Source: Chloroflexota bacterium
GTDB lineage: Bacteria; Chloroflexota; Anaerolineae; JAAEKA01
Reading direction: 5' to 3'
DNA: 35,241 bases
NCBI GenBank assembly: GCA_029558955.1
Contig: JAKQCW010000081.1
Span: forward strand, 1 to 35,241
The translations under genes were made by a program, and so were the position numbers. Shown here piece after piece: positions 9,047-17,031 of the stretch (its first letter is position 1; each line of letters opens with the position of its first letter). The notes beneath the pieces are model-generated. The model was not told where the DNA came from. It searched no databases and worked only from the letters and a program-made list of their open reading frames with translations.

Positions 9047-9104
9047 AGCCAACCTGGGCCACCGCAGCCAGCGGGCGAACCAAGCTGACCTGAACGCAAC
9101 TGGC

Positions 9105-10883
9105 TCAGTCGCTTTGCGGCTCCAACAGCAGGATATATCCCGTCTTGGGCGTCAGGCTGGGCAGCGGCGCGTACTGCTGAAAGCCGTCGGCGGTGGTCGT
9201 CAGCGGCGCCGCGGCCGCGCCGCTCAGCAGCTCCGTCGCCTGCCATGTGCCGGCCGGCAGCGCCGCGCCGTTGTAGCTGAAGGTGCAGCCCTCCAGCTCT
9301 CCCTTGCGGCCAAAATTCAACACCACCAGCACGCTCTGGCCGGCCGGCGCGGCCGCGTCGCCGGCCGGCGTCTGGCGCAGAAAGGCCAGCGTCGCATCAC
9401 ATGAGCTCTCCACCGGGATGAACGCGCCGCGCAGCAGGGCCGGATGGTCGTTGCGCAGGTGGATCAGCCGCCGGTACAGGTTGAGCAGCGAAGCGGGATC
9501 CGCGTCCTGGCCGGCCACGTTGACCTCGGCCGCGTCGGCGTTGAGCGCCTCCCACGGCGCGCCGTCGGTGAAGCCCCCGCTGGCGTCGCCGCTCCACTGC
9601 ATGGGGGTGCGAATCCGCTCGTCCGGCTTGTTGCCGGTCATGCCGATCTCCTCGCCGTAGTAGATGAAGGGCACGCCGGGCAGGGTCAACAGCGCCGTGG
9701 CGGCCATCTTGTTGCCCTCCGGATCCTTGAACAGGGTCGTGGCGACGCGCGGCTGGTCATGGTTGCTCAAAAAGGTGGCCACCTGGCCCGGCGGATAGGC
9801 GGCCAGCAGGCTGGCCAGCTCTTGGCTGGTGAACGCGGGCTTGCCCTGCTGCACGCTGCGCAGGAGCTTCTCGGCCAGCTCGAACTCGAAGACCAAATCC
9901 ACCTCATCCCCCTGGACGTAGGAAGCGGCCTGGGCGGTGCTGTCCCAGACCTCGCCCACGGTCAACGCATCGGGCGCGACGGCGTCCACCAGGTCGTCGA
10001 AGCTGGCCAGCCAGGCATGAGTGGCCGGCGCGCCGGAATAGCGCGTGCCCTCCTCCACCAGGTGGCGCACCGCGTCCAGCCGGAAGCCGTCCACGCCCAT
10101 CTCCTCCAGCCAGAAGCGGGCCACGTCGTGCATCTCGGCTGTGACCTCGGGGTTCTCCAGGTTCAGGTCGGGCATTCCCTCCCAAAACATGGCGAAATAA
10201 TACTCGTCGCCCAGCCTGTGCCAAACCGGCCCGCCGCCCGACCAGGGCGCCTTGCTGCCGTCGTCGGTCGCACTCCAGCGGTACCAGTCACGCTTCGCCG
10301 CGTCCGGCCCGCTGGCCGCATCGACAAACCAAGGGTGCTCGGTGGAGGTGTGGTTCAACACCAGGTCCACGATCACCTTGATGCCGCGCCGATGGGCCTC
10401 GTCGATCAGCCGCCGAAAGTCCTCGTTGCTGCCGTAGTCCTCCGCCACGGTGGTGTAGTCGGTGACGTCGTAGCCGTGATAGCTGGGGGACTGGGCCACC
10501 GGCATCAGCCAGATGCCGGTCACCCCCAGGTCGTCGTCGGTGCTCGGGTCGCCGTCGTTGAGATAATCCAGCCGGTCGATCAGCCCTTGCAGGTCGCCGA
10601 TGCCGTCGCCGTCGCTGTCCTGGAAGCTGCGCACAAAGACCTCGTAGAAGACGGCGTCGTTCCACCAGGGGTTGGCAGACTCTGCTGCGGCGCTGGTCCC
10701 TTCGGCCGTCGCCGCAGCCGGCATGTCCTGGGTCTGCTGCCCGACGGCCGTCGGCGTGGCCTGAGAGGGCGCTGCGGTGGGCTCGGCCGGTCGTCCGCAG
10801 CCGGCCAACAGGGCGACAGCCAGCCCCAGGGCCAGCAGGACGGGAATGCCTGCGCTCGCGCGGCGGCGAAGCTGGGTGGTCAT
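9105..10883 (-). CDS. GH13 alpha-amylase-type glycosidase, lipoprotein
   Basis: A surface-anchored alpha-glucan hydrolase of 592 aa. The N-terminus is a lipoprotein signal ending LLAGC (C29), then an Ala/Thr/Pro linker to about 70. The GH13 barrel follows: calcium-type loop DSDGDGIGD (89-97), region I DLVLNHT (173-179), MPDLN (238-242), region II GFRLDAVRH with nucleophile D270, region III GEVWD with acid/base E311 and region IV FLSNHDQPR with D376. The C-terminal beta domain covers about 490-590. The MPDLN motif and DxDGDGIGD loop fit the GH13_36-like group that splits maltodextrins. CTCCTT at 10891-10896 provides the ribosome site. It follows the acyltransferase gene by 18 bases and is probably co-transcribed. 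Confidence 0.93.
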   Translation of the reverse strand: MTTQLRRRASAGIPVLLALGLAVALLAGCGRPAEPTAAPSQATPTAVGQQTQDMPAAATAEGTSAAAESANPWWNDAVFYEVFVRSFQDSDGDGIGDLQGLIDRLDYLNDGDPSTDDDLGVTGIWLMPVAQSPSYHGYDVTDYTTVAEDYGSNEDFRRLIDEAHRRGIKVIVDLVLNHTSTEHPWFVDAASGPDAAKRDWYRWSATDDGSKAPWSGGGPVWHRLGDEYYFAMFWEGMPDLNLENPEVTAEMHDVARFWLEEMGVDGFRLDAVRHLVEEGTRYSGAPATHAWLASFDDLVDAVAPDALTVGEVWDSTAQAASYVQGDEVDLVFEFELAEKLLRSVQQGKPAFTSQELASLLAAYPPGQVATFLSNHDQPRVATTLFKDPEGNKMAATALLTLPGVPFIYYGEEIGMTGNKPDERIRTPMQWSGDASGGFTDGAPWEALNADAAEVNVAGQDADPASLLNLYRRLIHLRNDHPALLRGAFIPVESSCDATLAFLRQTPAGDAAAPAGQSVLVVLNFGRKGELEGCTFSYNGAALPAGTWQATELLSGAAAAPLTTTADGFQQYAPLPSLTPKTGYILLLEPQSD

Positions 10884-10901
10884 GGATCGTCTCCTTGTGG
10901 A

Positions 10902-11816
10902 TCAGCCGGCGAAGGCCGGCAAAGTTCGGCGCAGATGCTGGTGCAGCAGCAGCAGCGTGCGCTGGTGATCGAGGATGGCGTGCAGCGGCCGCGTGGGGGC
11001 ATCGGGCCGCAGCAGCTCCGCCGCGGCCAGCGGCGGGCCAAAGGTGATCAGCGGGTGAAAGCGCAAGCTGCCCGGCCAGAGCAGTTGCTGGATCACCTGG
11101 GCGGCCTCGGCCACCTTTTGCCGGTCGATCGGGTCCTGGCGCAGCCAGGTGACCGGATTGCGCAGCCAGGCCGGCGACAGCACGCCGCTGGCCACGATGG
11201 GGACCACCTGGGTCTCCGGCACACGGCGCAGAAAGAGCTCCAGGCTGGGAGACCACCGCTGCAAAGCTGCTGCTGCCCCTGGCATGAAGGCCGGGTCCGG
11301 GTCCACCAGCCGGCCGGGGAAGATGAACAGGACGCCGTCCGCTTGAAGCTGGCGCACCATGGCGCGCGTTGCGGCCATGCGGGTGTGTTCCGTTTGACCG
11401 ATCAGAATGAACTGGGAGTAGGCCGCGGGAAGCTGGCGCAGAATCGAGATCTCGCTGACCACCACGCGCACATCGGGGCGCGGCAACTGCGCCACGCTGG
11501 CGAACACATCGTACGCGCCAGGGTGGTTGGAGACCAGCAGCAGCGGGCCGGTGCGCGGCAGAAGGTCAACCCCCACGGCCGTCACCCCGTCCACAAAGCG
11601 CGTCAGCAGCGGTTTGATGGCGGCCGGCAGCCCCTGCGCGGCCACGGCGTGATCGAAATCGGCCAACAGGTCGGTGAAACGTCCGATGGCCGGGCTCAGC
11701 AGACGCGTCAAGGCCCGGCGCAGCGGATGCTCCTCGGCCAGGCCCAACAGCCCAAAGAACTCGGCCAGCACCGTGGCGCGCAGCGCCGCGGCGTCCACAG
11801 GCAGGGGCGCGCTCAT
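10902..11816 (-). CDS. PlsC-like phospholipid/glycerol acyltransferase
   Basis: A 304-aa acyltransferase-fold protein that probably transfers an acyl chain to a lipid hydroxyl at the membrane. The H-x4-D catalytic motif is in SNHPGAYD (H98, D103). Instead of the classical FPEG-type third motif it has FIFPGRL (165-170), so the acceptor may not be lysophosphatidate. There is no clear transmembrane helix, only hydrophobic stretches. Its ATG overlaps the stop of a 30-codon ORF as ATGA (11813-11816), and it has only a weak Shine-Dalgarno of its own, so translation is probably coupled. The amylase gene follows closely on the same strand. The substrate is unknown. Confidence 0.8.
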   Translation of the reverse strand: MSAPLPVDAAALRATVLAEFFGLLGLAEEHPLRRALTRLLSPAIGRFTDLLADFDHAVAAQGLPAAIKPLLTRFVDGVTAVGVDLLPRTGPLLLVSNHPGAYDVFASVAQLPRPDVRVVVSEISILRQLPAAYSQFILIGQTEHTRMAATRAMVRQLQADGVLFIFPGRLVDPDPAFMPGAAAALQRWSPSLELFLRRVPETQVVPIVASGVLSPAWLRNPVTWLRQDPIDRQKVAEAAQVIQQLLWPGSLRFHPLITFGPPLAAAELLRPDAPTRPLHAILDHQRTLLLLHQHLRRTLPAFAG

Positions 11817-11905
11817 AGGCCCTCGCGCGGCGGTGCGCCGCCGAAACGGTTTCGTTCTCTGTCGGGTCGTCTGTAGATCATGGCGTTGGCCTCTCTGCTG
11901 GACAT
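11813..11905 (-). CDS. 30-codon ORF coupled to the acyltransferase
   Basis: ATG at 11905 has GAGGAG at 11911-11916, a better ribosome site than that of the gene it precedes. It encodes a basic, Arg-rich peptide beginning MSSREANAMIYRRPDRE, and stops in an ATGA overlap with the acyltransferase start. It may be a leader that sets translation of the next gene, or a small protein. It matches no family I know. Confidence 0.45.
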   Translation of the reverse strand: MSSREANAMIYRRPDRERNRFGGAPPREGL

Positions 11906-11952
11906 GGTCGCTCCTCTTCGGCTGGTCAAGACGGTCGAGTGCGCCAAGGTCG

Positions 11953-11983
11953 ATTATACACCAGTCCCGTCACTCCTCGGCAA
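11953..11983 (-). promoter_or_regulatory. Possible promoter for the acyltransferase-amylase pair
   Basis: Minus-strand perfect TATAAT (11953-11958) with TTGCCG (11978-11983) at a long 19-base spacing. It overlaps the 3' end of the rlmI-like gene. The transcript would start near 11946 and cover the 30-codon ORF. Confidence 0.4.
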
Positions 11984-13211
11984 CCGCGACCAGGCACTTC
12001 AGATATGCCCCCTCCGCCAGGCCGATGGGATGATCGACCGGGTGGCCGGTGCGGGCGAGCTGGTGCAGACGGCGGCGGGCGCGGGCGGCGCCGCGATCCA
12101 CAGCCGCAAAGAACTCCTCGGCGCTGACCCGGCTGGAGCAGGAGGCCATGACCAACACGCCGCCCGGCCGCAGCACCCCCAGCGCCAACGCGGCCAGCCG
12201 TCGATAGGAGTGCAGGGCCGCGGGGATCTCCGATTGCTGTTTGGCAAAGGCGGGCGGGTCCACCACCGCCAGGTCGAAGCGCCGCCCGGCCTTGGCCAGC
12301 CGCGCCAGGCCGGCAAAGGCATCTTCCACCAGCAGATCATGGCGGGCGGCAGCGACGCCGGGCCAATGGCGATTGAGCTCGAAGTTGCGCCCGGCCGCGG
12401 CCAGAGCCGGCGCGCTGCTGTCCAGGCTGACCACGGCCGGCGCGCCGCCGCGGGCTGCATAGAGCGAAAAACCGCCGGTGTAGGCAAAGACATTCAACAT
12501 CTCCCGGCCGGCCGCCAGCCCCTCCACCCGCGCCCGGTTCTCCCGTTGATCCAGAAAGAAGCCGGTCTTCTGGCCGTGCAGCACATCGGCCTCGAAGCGC
12601 AGGCCGTTCTCGCGGAAGATGACCGGGTTGGCCGTCAGCGTTCCGGCCAGCGTCGCCCCATCGGCCAGCCCATGCAGCGCGGCCGGCTGGCGCTGCACCG
12701 TGCGGCTCAGCCGCAACACGACGGCTTCGGCCGGCGCGACCTGGGCCAGGCCCGCCAGGAGCTGATGCAGGTGCGGCAGCCAGGCCGTGCTGTACAGCTT
12801 GAGCACCAACACCCGGTCGTAGCGGTCGATCACCAATCCCGACAGCCCATCCCCCTCGCCATGCACCAGGCGATAGCCGCTGGTCTCCTGGCCGGCCAGC
12901 GCGGCCCGCCGCGCGACCGCCGCGGCCAGCCGTCCGGCGAAGAACGCCGCATCGATGGCCGCCGGCGCGCCCTGCTGCAAGACCCGCACCCGGATCGGCG
13001 AGGCGGGATCGTACAGCCCGATGGCCACAAAACGCCGTCGCTCGTCGAAGATCACCGCCAGATCGCCCGGCTGGCCGGCTGCGCTCTGGGAGACGATGGC
13101 GCGGTCGAAGAGCCAGGGGTGTCCCTGGCGCAAGGCGCGCTGCGCTTCGGGCGTCACCCGCAGGGCCAGACGGCGTTCGGAAGGAGGGGGAAGCGCTGCA
13201 AGGCTGTCCAT
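11970..13211 (-). CDS. rlmI: RlmI-like 23S rRNA (cytosine-C5) methyltransferase
   Basis: A 413-aa SAM-dependent methyltransferase of the COG1092 type, which in E. coli makes m5C1962 in 23S rRNA. The order is an N-terminal PUA domain (about 14-85, including GHPWLFDRAIV), a central beta-rich linker, and a C-terminal Rossmann domain. Diagnostic motifs are GQKTGFFLDQRENR (213-226), SAM motif I VFAYTGGFSL (241-250), VVDPPAF (316-322) and the catalytic cysteine C358 in MASCSS. No Shine-Dalgarno is evident at the ATG at 13211. The target site is inferred from family only. Confidence 0.92.
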   Translation of the reverse strand: MDSLAALPPPSERRLALRVTPEAQRALRQGHPWLFDRAIVSQSAAGQPGDLAVIFDERRRFVAIGLYDPASPIRVRVLQQGAPAAIDAAFFAGRLAAAVARRAALAGQETSGYRLVHGEGDGLSGLVIDRYDRVLVLKLYSTAWLPHLHQLLAGLAQVAPAEAVVLRLSRTVQRQPAALHGLADGATLAGTLTANPVIFRENGLRFEADVLHGQKTGFFLDQRENRARVEGLAAGREMLNVFAYTGGFSLYAARGGAPAVVSLDSSAPALAAAGRNFELNRHWPGVAAARHDLLVEDAFAGLARLAKAGRRFDLAVVDPPAFAKQQSEIPAALHSYRRLAALALGVLRPGGVLVMASCSSRVSAEEFFAAVDRGAARARRRLHQLARTGHPVDHPIGLAEGAYLKCLVAVAEE

Positions 13212-13526
13212 GCGACCATGATAGCACAGCCACCGATGGGGCGTCCAGTACGCCGGGCCTGTCGGATTCAGCAGTCCCCCCTCGGCCGGCCGCGGGGCAC
13301 GGAGTCAAGCCTTCAGGCGACCGCCGCACTCGGAGTCGAGCCTTCAGGCGGTCGCCGCACTCGGAGTCGAGCCTTCAGGCGGCCGCCGCGTCCAATTCAC
13401 GTCCGTCAAACCCGGCTAAAGCCTCGACATCCTGAACAAAAACCCCGCCCGGGCCGGTCTTTGCGCAGCACCCCGAAGTGGGCCGACCGAGCCCTTTTGG
13501 CTCAGAAGTGCTGAACAATGAAAGCC
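13212..13526. other. 315-base intergenic region with repeats
   Basis: Contains the three-unit 31-bp tandem repeat at 13300-13392 and, near 13455-13490, a GGCCGGTC...GGCCGACCGAG pair related to the repeat in the carbonic anhydrase leader. No gene, promoter or terminator could be supported. Confidence 0.5.
13300..13392. repeat. Three tandem copies of a 31-bp repeat
   Basis: Units begin at 13300, 13331 and 13362, each reading CGGAGTC[GA]AGCCTTCAGG followed by a variable C/G-rich part. They are directly adjacent with no spacers. A solo copy lies at 1961-1991. Each unit contains the palindrome GCCTTCAGGC. This looks like a REP-type or expanded intergenic repeat, not CRISPR. Confidence 0.8.
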
Positions 13527-14233
13527 CTATTCCAGCGACAACGGGAGCTGAAACGGCCCGTTGTCAATGCGCAGGGAATGACCTGCGTACAGGCTTTGAA
13601 AGGCGGTAATGCGGACGAAATTAGCAGCGAAATAGGCGAAGTGTTTTTACATTGGTGGCGTTGTCGCTCGCAAACTCTGGTACCGTCTCTCCGCCATGGC
13701 CAGTGCTGCTTGGCAACGAGGCAACCGTCTCTGACAGGTCAGCACCTTACGTCCGGCCCGGACCTGCTTGTCTGGAAACGGGGCAACCCATCAGGTCCAG
13801 ATTGTACACCAGATGACCAGACCGCCTGCAGGTCAAGGTCAATTCCTTTTCTAATGAATAGTTGCTCGATGGCTTTCAGCGCCGCAGTGATAGCATCAGC
13901 CTCGGCTGCGCTCACCTGCTGCATTGTCTGACTTACACCGCTGTAGTCTGTCCAGGCTGGTTGCTGCCAGGCTTGTGCTACCGCACCATCTTGAACCAGC
14001 GGATGGGCTGAACGACTGACGTTCTTAACATGTGGCAACCCTGCCAGCATAGCCACGAAGAATTCCAGTAACGTCGTCTGTGGCTGATGAAATCGGCTCT
14101 TTTGCCTCAACTTGATCCGCATCAACCGGTCAATCAGCCCGATTTGCTGAGTGCACAGCCCCCACACCACCAACATGGTATGTTGGGTCAGTTTGGTTTG
14201 GGTATCCTTTGGAGATGCCTTTTGATTATCCAT
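13527..14233 (-). pseudogene. Degraded transposase remnant
   Basis: The first frame, from an ATG at 14233 with GAGGT before it, encodes 164 aa. Its N-terminal region (WGLCTQQIGLIDRLMRIKL, TTLLEFFVAMLAGLPHVKNV) resembles DDE transposases of Chloroflexota insertion sequences. The frame loses sense just after GIDLDL, where the first catalytic Asp would be. Plausible coding continues in a second frame (VRAGRKVLTCQRRLPRCQAA, stop at 13647) and a third (RITAFQSLYAGHSLRIDNGP, stop at 13527). So it carries at least two frameshifts and lacks most of the catalytic domain. I did not find terminal inverted repeats, and the IS family is uncertain. Confidence 0.55.
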
Positions 14234-14345
14234 GACGACCTCTGGTATCCAGTCTCGTCATTTAACAATCACATCCGGTAAATTGGTACAGTCCAGCTTT
14301 CATCATTGCCGTTCTTGTTGCCAACGGCCTTCAATTGCACAAAAC

Positions 14346-15431
14346 TTACGCTAACAAAGTTTGCAGTTGCTCGATTTGAACCAATTGCTCTTGGTCGTCC
14401 AAGTCACGAGCCAGTATGCCGGCCTGATCGAGCAAGACGCCCGAAACTTGGCTGTCCCCATAACGTAGATGCAGAATGGCCAGGTTAACCGTTGTTACCA
14501 ACGCATTGCGCCCATCACCAAGCCCTTGCTGCAACAACAGCGCGCTCTCGTAGAGACGCGTGGCTTCGTCAAGTTCGCCCAATTGGCTGGCCGCCATGCC
14601 CAAGTTGTTGAGCGTCTGCGCCTGGCCGATGAGGTCACCCAACGCCTGCAGCATCGCCAGGTCTTGCTTCAGCAAAGGGATCGCATCCTCAGGTCGGCCG
14701 CTGTCCAGATACATCGCTCCCAGGTGACCAGTGGCCTGGGCCAAACTGCGCTCATCACCTAGCTCAGCGAAGAGGTGCAGCGACTCCCGATAGGCGCGCT
14801 CAGCCTCGTCCCACTGCTCCTGTTTGTGCAACAGAACAGCCAGGTTGGTCACAGCCATCGCCCGGGTGTTGAGGCGCATTTCGGACAGATTCACCGCTTC
14901 CTCGAAACATTGCTTGGCTTGATCAGCCCGTCCTCCATCCCGATAGGCATTGCCCACATTGACCAGGGTAGTCGCCAGAGCTGAAGTGTTGCCGGATGAC
15001 CGAAGGACTGCCAATGCCTGCTCGTAACACATTGTTGCCTGTTCGATGTTACCGGTCAGCGTATGTGCGTTGCCCAAATCGCCCAAAGCAAGGGCCAGGT
15101 GCTCTGGGTCATCGCTCTGCTGCGCCAACGCTACCCCTTGCTCAAAAGCGGCAATCGCCTCCTGAAACTCGCCGAGGTAGGCGAAAACACGGCCCTCGGC
15201 GCTGCGCACCACGCGCAAGAAAGCAGGCGATAGCTGGCCGCGGCCGCCTGCAAGGAACTGCTTCATCTCGGCCAGAAGCTGACGGCAGCCATCGTAGTCA
15301 GATGCTTGCAGCAAGGCATCCATGCGGTGCGACCATAGGAGAAAACCGGCCTCGGGGTCAGTCTCCAACTGGAGTCTGATCAACTCGCGCACATGGCGAA
15401 CTGACAGCGCTGTTGATGGTTCAGTCTCCAT
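14346..15431 (-). CDS. TPR protein (7 repeats), last gene of the operon
   Basis: A 361-aa cytosolic alpha-helical scaffold with about seven TPRs of roughly 40-residue period (residues 75-355, such as LGDLGNAHTLTGNIEQATMC). This long-period type resembles kinesin-light-chain-like TPRs that bind peptides or proteins. The first 70 residues are not TPR and share a helical module with four other TPR genes here (LLW near 33-35, then CRQLLAEMKQ). The ATG at 15431 overlaps the end of the gene before; a GTG at 15440 is the alternative. No effector or amyloid-like motif is seen, so it is probably a sensor or adaptor for the system's other parts. No clear terminator follows. Confidence 0.85.
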   Translation of the reverse strand: METEPSTALSVRHVRELIRLQLETDPEAGFLLWSHRMDALLQASDYDGCRQLLAEMKQFLAGGRGQLSPAFLRVVRSAEGRVFAYLGEFQEAIAAFEQGVALAQQSDDPEHLALALGDLGNAHTLTGNIEQATMCYEQALAVLRSSGNTSALATTLVNVGNAYRDGGRADQAKQCFEEAVNLSEMRLNTRAMAVTNLAVLLHKQEQWDEAERAYRESLHLFAELGDERSLAQATGHLGAMYLDSGRPEDAIPLLKQDLAMLQALGDLIGQAQTLNNLGMAASQLGELDEATRLYESALLLQQGLGDGRNALVTTVNLAILHLRYGDSQVSGVLLDQAGILARDLDDQEQLVQIEQLQTLLA

Positions 15432-17031
15432 GGCCCACACTCATCTCTGATGGTGCTTCATCTATCATGCTAGCGGCCAAAACTTCGAACGTCTCGATCA
15501 CCTCCGGATATTCCACGGCCATGCCTGTCTCTCGCCACAAGGCCACGACACTGCGACAGAACCATAACGCCTGGTCAGCGTAGCCGTCTTCAGCGTGGGC
15601 GGACCAAATGGCGCGCTGATAGTCGAGTTGGTGCGCTAAGGTGAGCCGATTGAAGTCGGCTGCATAGGCTAAAGCCTCTGTATAGTGCCGCAAGATGCGA
15701 GCAGCTTCCGGCCGCGGAGCCAATCGCTCCAAATCGCCCAAGACCTGATGGGAGGCAGCCAGGCAATCACGATATTCAAGGGCTTGCGCCATCCGTTCAG
15801 CCTGCTCCACCAGCGCCTGCGCGGCCGGCCAGTCCTCACGCAGCGCGGCGACCTTGCCCAGATTGAGCAGCGCAAAGGCCTCGATGCGGGCGTCGCCTTG
15901 GCCGTGTGCTAGCCTCAGGGCCTCGCGGTAGGTTTGTTCGGCCTCGGCCAGCCGGTTCTGGATGTGGTATAGGCTGCCCAGGTTGAGTAGAGTGTATTTC
16001 AAGCTGCGCTGGTCGCCTAAGGCCATCTGTTGAGCCATGGCCGCCGTGAAGGCGGACTCAGCCTCATCCAACTGCTTCAGGGCCTGGTAGGCATCGCCCA
16101 AGCTGGCCAGCGTCTGGCCGGTGAGTCGGGCGTCGCCCAGGTCACGCGCCAGTGCCAGAGCCTGCTCGTGCCACGCCAGCCCCTGAGCTATGTCGCCCAA
16201 GAGTAGGGCAATGTTGCCCAGATTGACGAGCGCCTGCACCTGCCCGTAGAAGTCGCCGAAGCGCTGAAAAATGGCCAGACTATGCTGATAGGCGCGCTTA
16301 GCAGTCAGCCAATCGCCCTGAGCCTGCGCCACCAAACCCTGGCTGTTGAGAGTCTCGGCCTGGCCGTGCTCATCGCTCAGCGCTTGTTCCAGCGCTAACG
16401 CGGCAGATAAGTGCGCCTGAGCCGGCTCTAGTTCGCCGCGCGTCCAAGCGATTGCGCCCAGCTGATGGAGCGCGCCCACCTCCAGGAAGGAATCTGCCAA
16501 TCCCTGCGCCAGCGCAAGCACCTCCTCGTGGCAGGCTTGGGCCTGATCCAGCTTACCTTGGCCATAGCGGGTCACGCCGAGCCCGGCCAGGAGGCCGGCG
16601 CGGGTCGCCGGGCCCCCTGCGTCCTTGACGAGGGCCAGCGCCTGTTCGTAGAGCTGCGCCACCTCGTCCAGCGGCTTGTCCATGCGGCGGTAGAGGCTGG
16701 CCAGGGCATTGAGCACGGCAACCTCCCCAGCGGCGTCCCCGACACGACGTTTCATAGCGAGGGCGCGCTCGAAGGCGACCATCGCCGCCTGCCAATTGCC
16801 CTGACGCACCAGCAGCGTGCCCTCCAGGTAACGCGCCACGCTTTGCTGGCGCAGGTCCAGCGGCAGGCGCTTGACCAATAGCAGGAACCGCTGGGCTTGG
16901 GCCAGGTCCCAGCCATCGCGCGCCGCCTCAAACGCCGCCTGCCAGGCCGCGCCCGCGCCCGGTTGGCCCGACGCCAGGCCCGCCTCCAGATACTCGATGC
17001 GGTAGTCGATGGAAGCTGCCATATCAGTCAC
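15421..17031 (-). CDS. TPR protein (about 10 repeats)
   Basis: 536 aa. Residues 1-65 form the shared N-terminal helical module (IDYRIEYLEAGL, then AAW and AQAQRFLLLVKRLP). About ten 40-residue TPRs follow (70-470), such as LNLGSLYHIQNRLAEAEQTY. A short C-terminal helical tail comes after. The GTG start makes a GTGA overlap with the preceding stop (17028-17031); an ATG at 17022 is also possible. The exact end-to-start chaining with both neighbours argues for fixed stoichiometry and a shared complex. The ligand is unknown. Confidence 0.88.
   Translation of the reverse strand: MTDMAASIDYRIEYLEAGLASGQPGAGAAWQAAFEAARDGWDLAQAQRFLLLVKRLPLDLRQQSVARYLEGTLLVRQGNWQAAMVAFERALAMKRRVGDAAGEVAVLNALASLYRRMDKPLDEVAQLYEQALALVKDAGGPATRAGLLAGLGVTRYGQGKLDQAQACHEEVLALAQGLADSFLEVGALHQLGAIAWTRGELEPAQAHLSAALALEQALSDEHGQAETLNSQGLVAQAQGDWLTAKRAYQHSLAIFQRFGDFYGQVQALVNLGNIALLLGDIAQGLAWHEQALALARDLGDARLTGQTLASLGDAYQALKQLDEAESAFTAAMAQQMALGDQRSLKYTLLNLGSLYHIQNRLAEAEQTYREALRLAHGQGDARIEAFALLNLGKVAALREDWPAAQALVEQAERMAQALEYRDCLAASHQVLGDLERLAPRPEAARILRHYTEALAYAADFNRLTLAHQLDYQRAIWSAHAEDGYADQALWFCRSVVALWRETGMAVEYPEVIETFEVLAASMIDEAPSEMSVGHGD

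Noticed and set aside
9444..11876. 810-aa open frame on the plus strand
   Set aside because: It is antisense to the amylase and acyltransferase genes. It is rich in Gln/Gly/Arg/His as expected from reverse reading of GC-rich codons and has no domain.
13300..13392. CRISPR array
   Set aside because: The three 31-base units are directly adjacent, with no spacers between them, and no cas genes are present.
11880..13514. 544-aa plus-strand open frame
   Set aside because: It is antisense to the rlmI-like methyltransferase and runs into the tandem repeats. No protein features.
14300..14345. Terminator for the large operon (GCCGTT...AACGGC hairpin)
   Set aside because: The stem is only 6 bp with a 9-base loop and no U-run follows.
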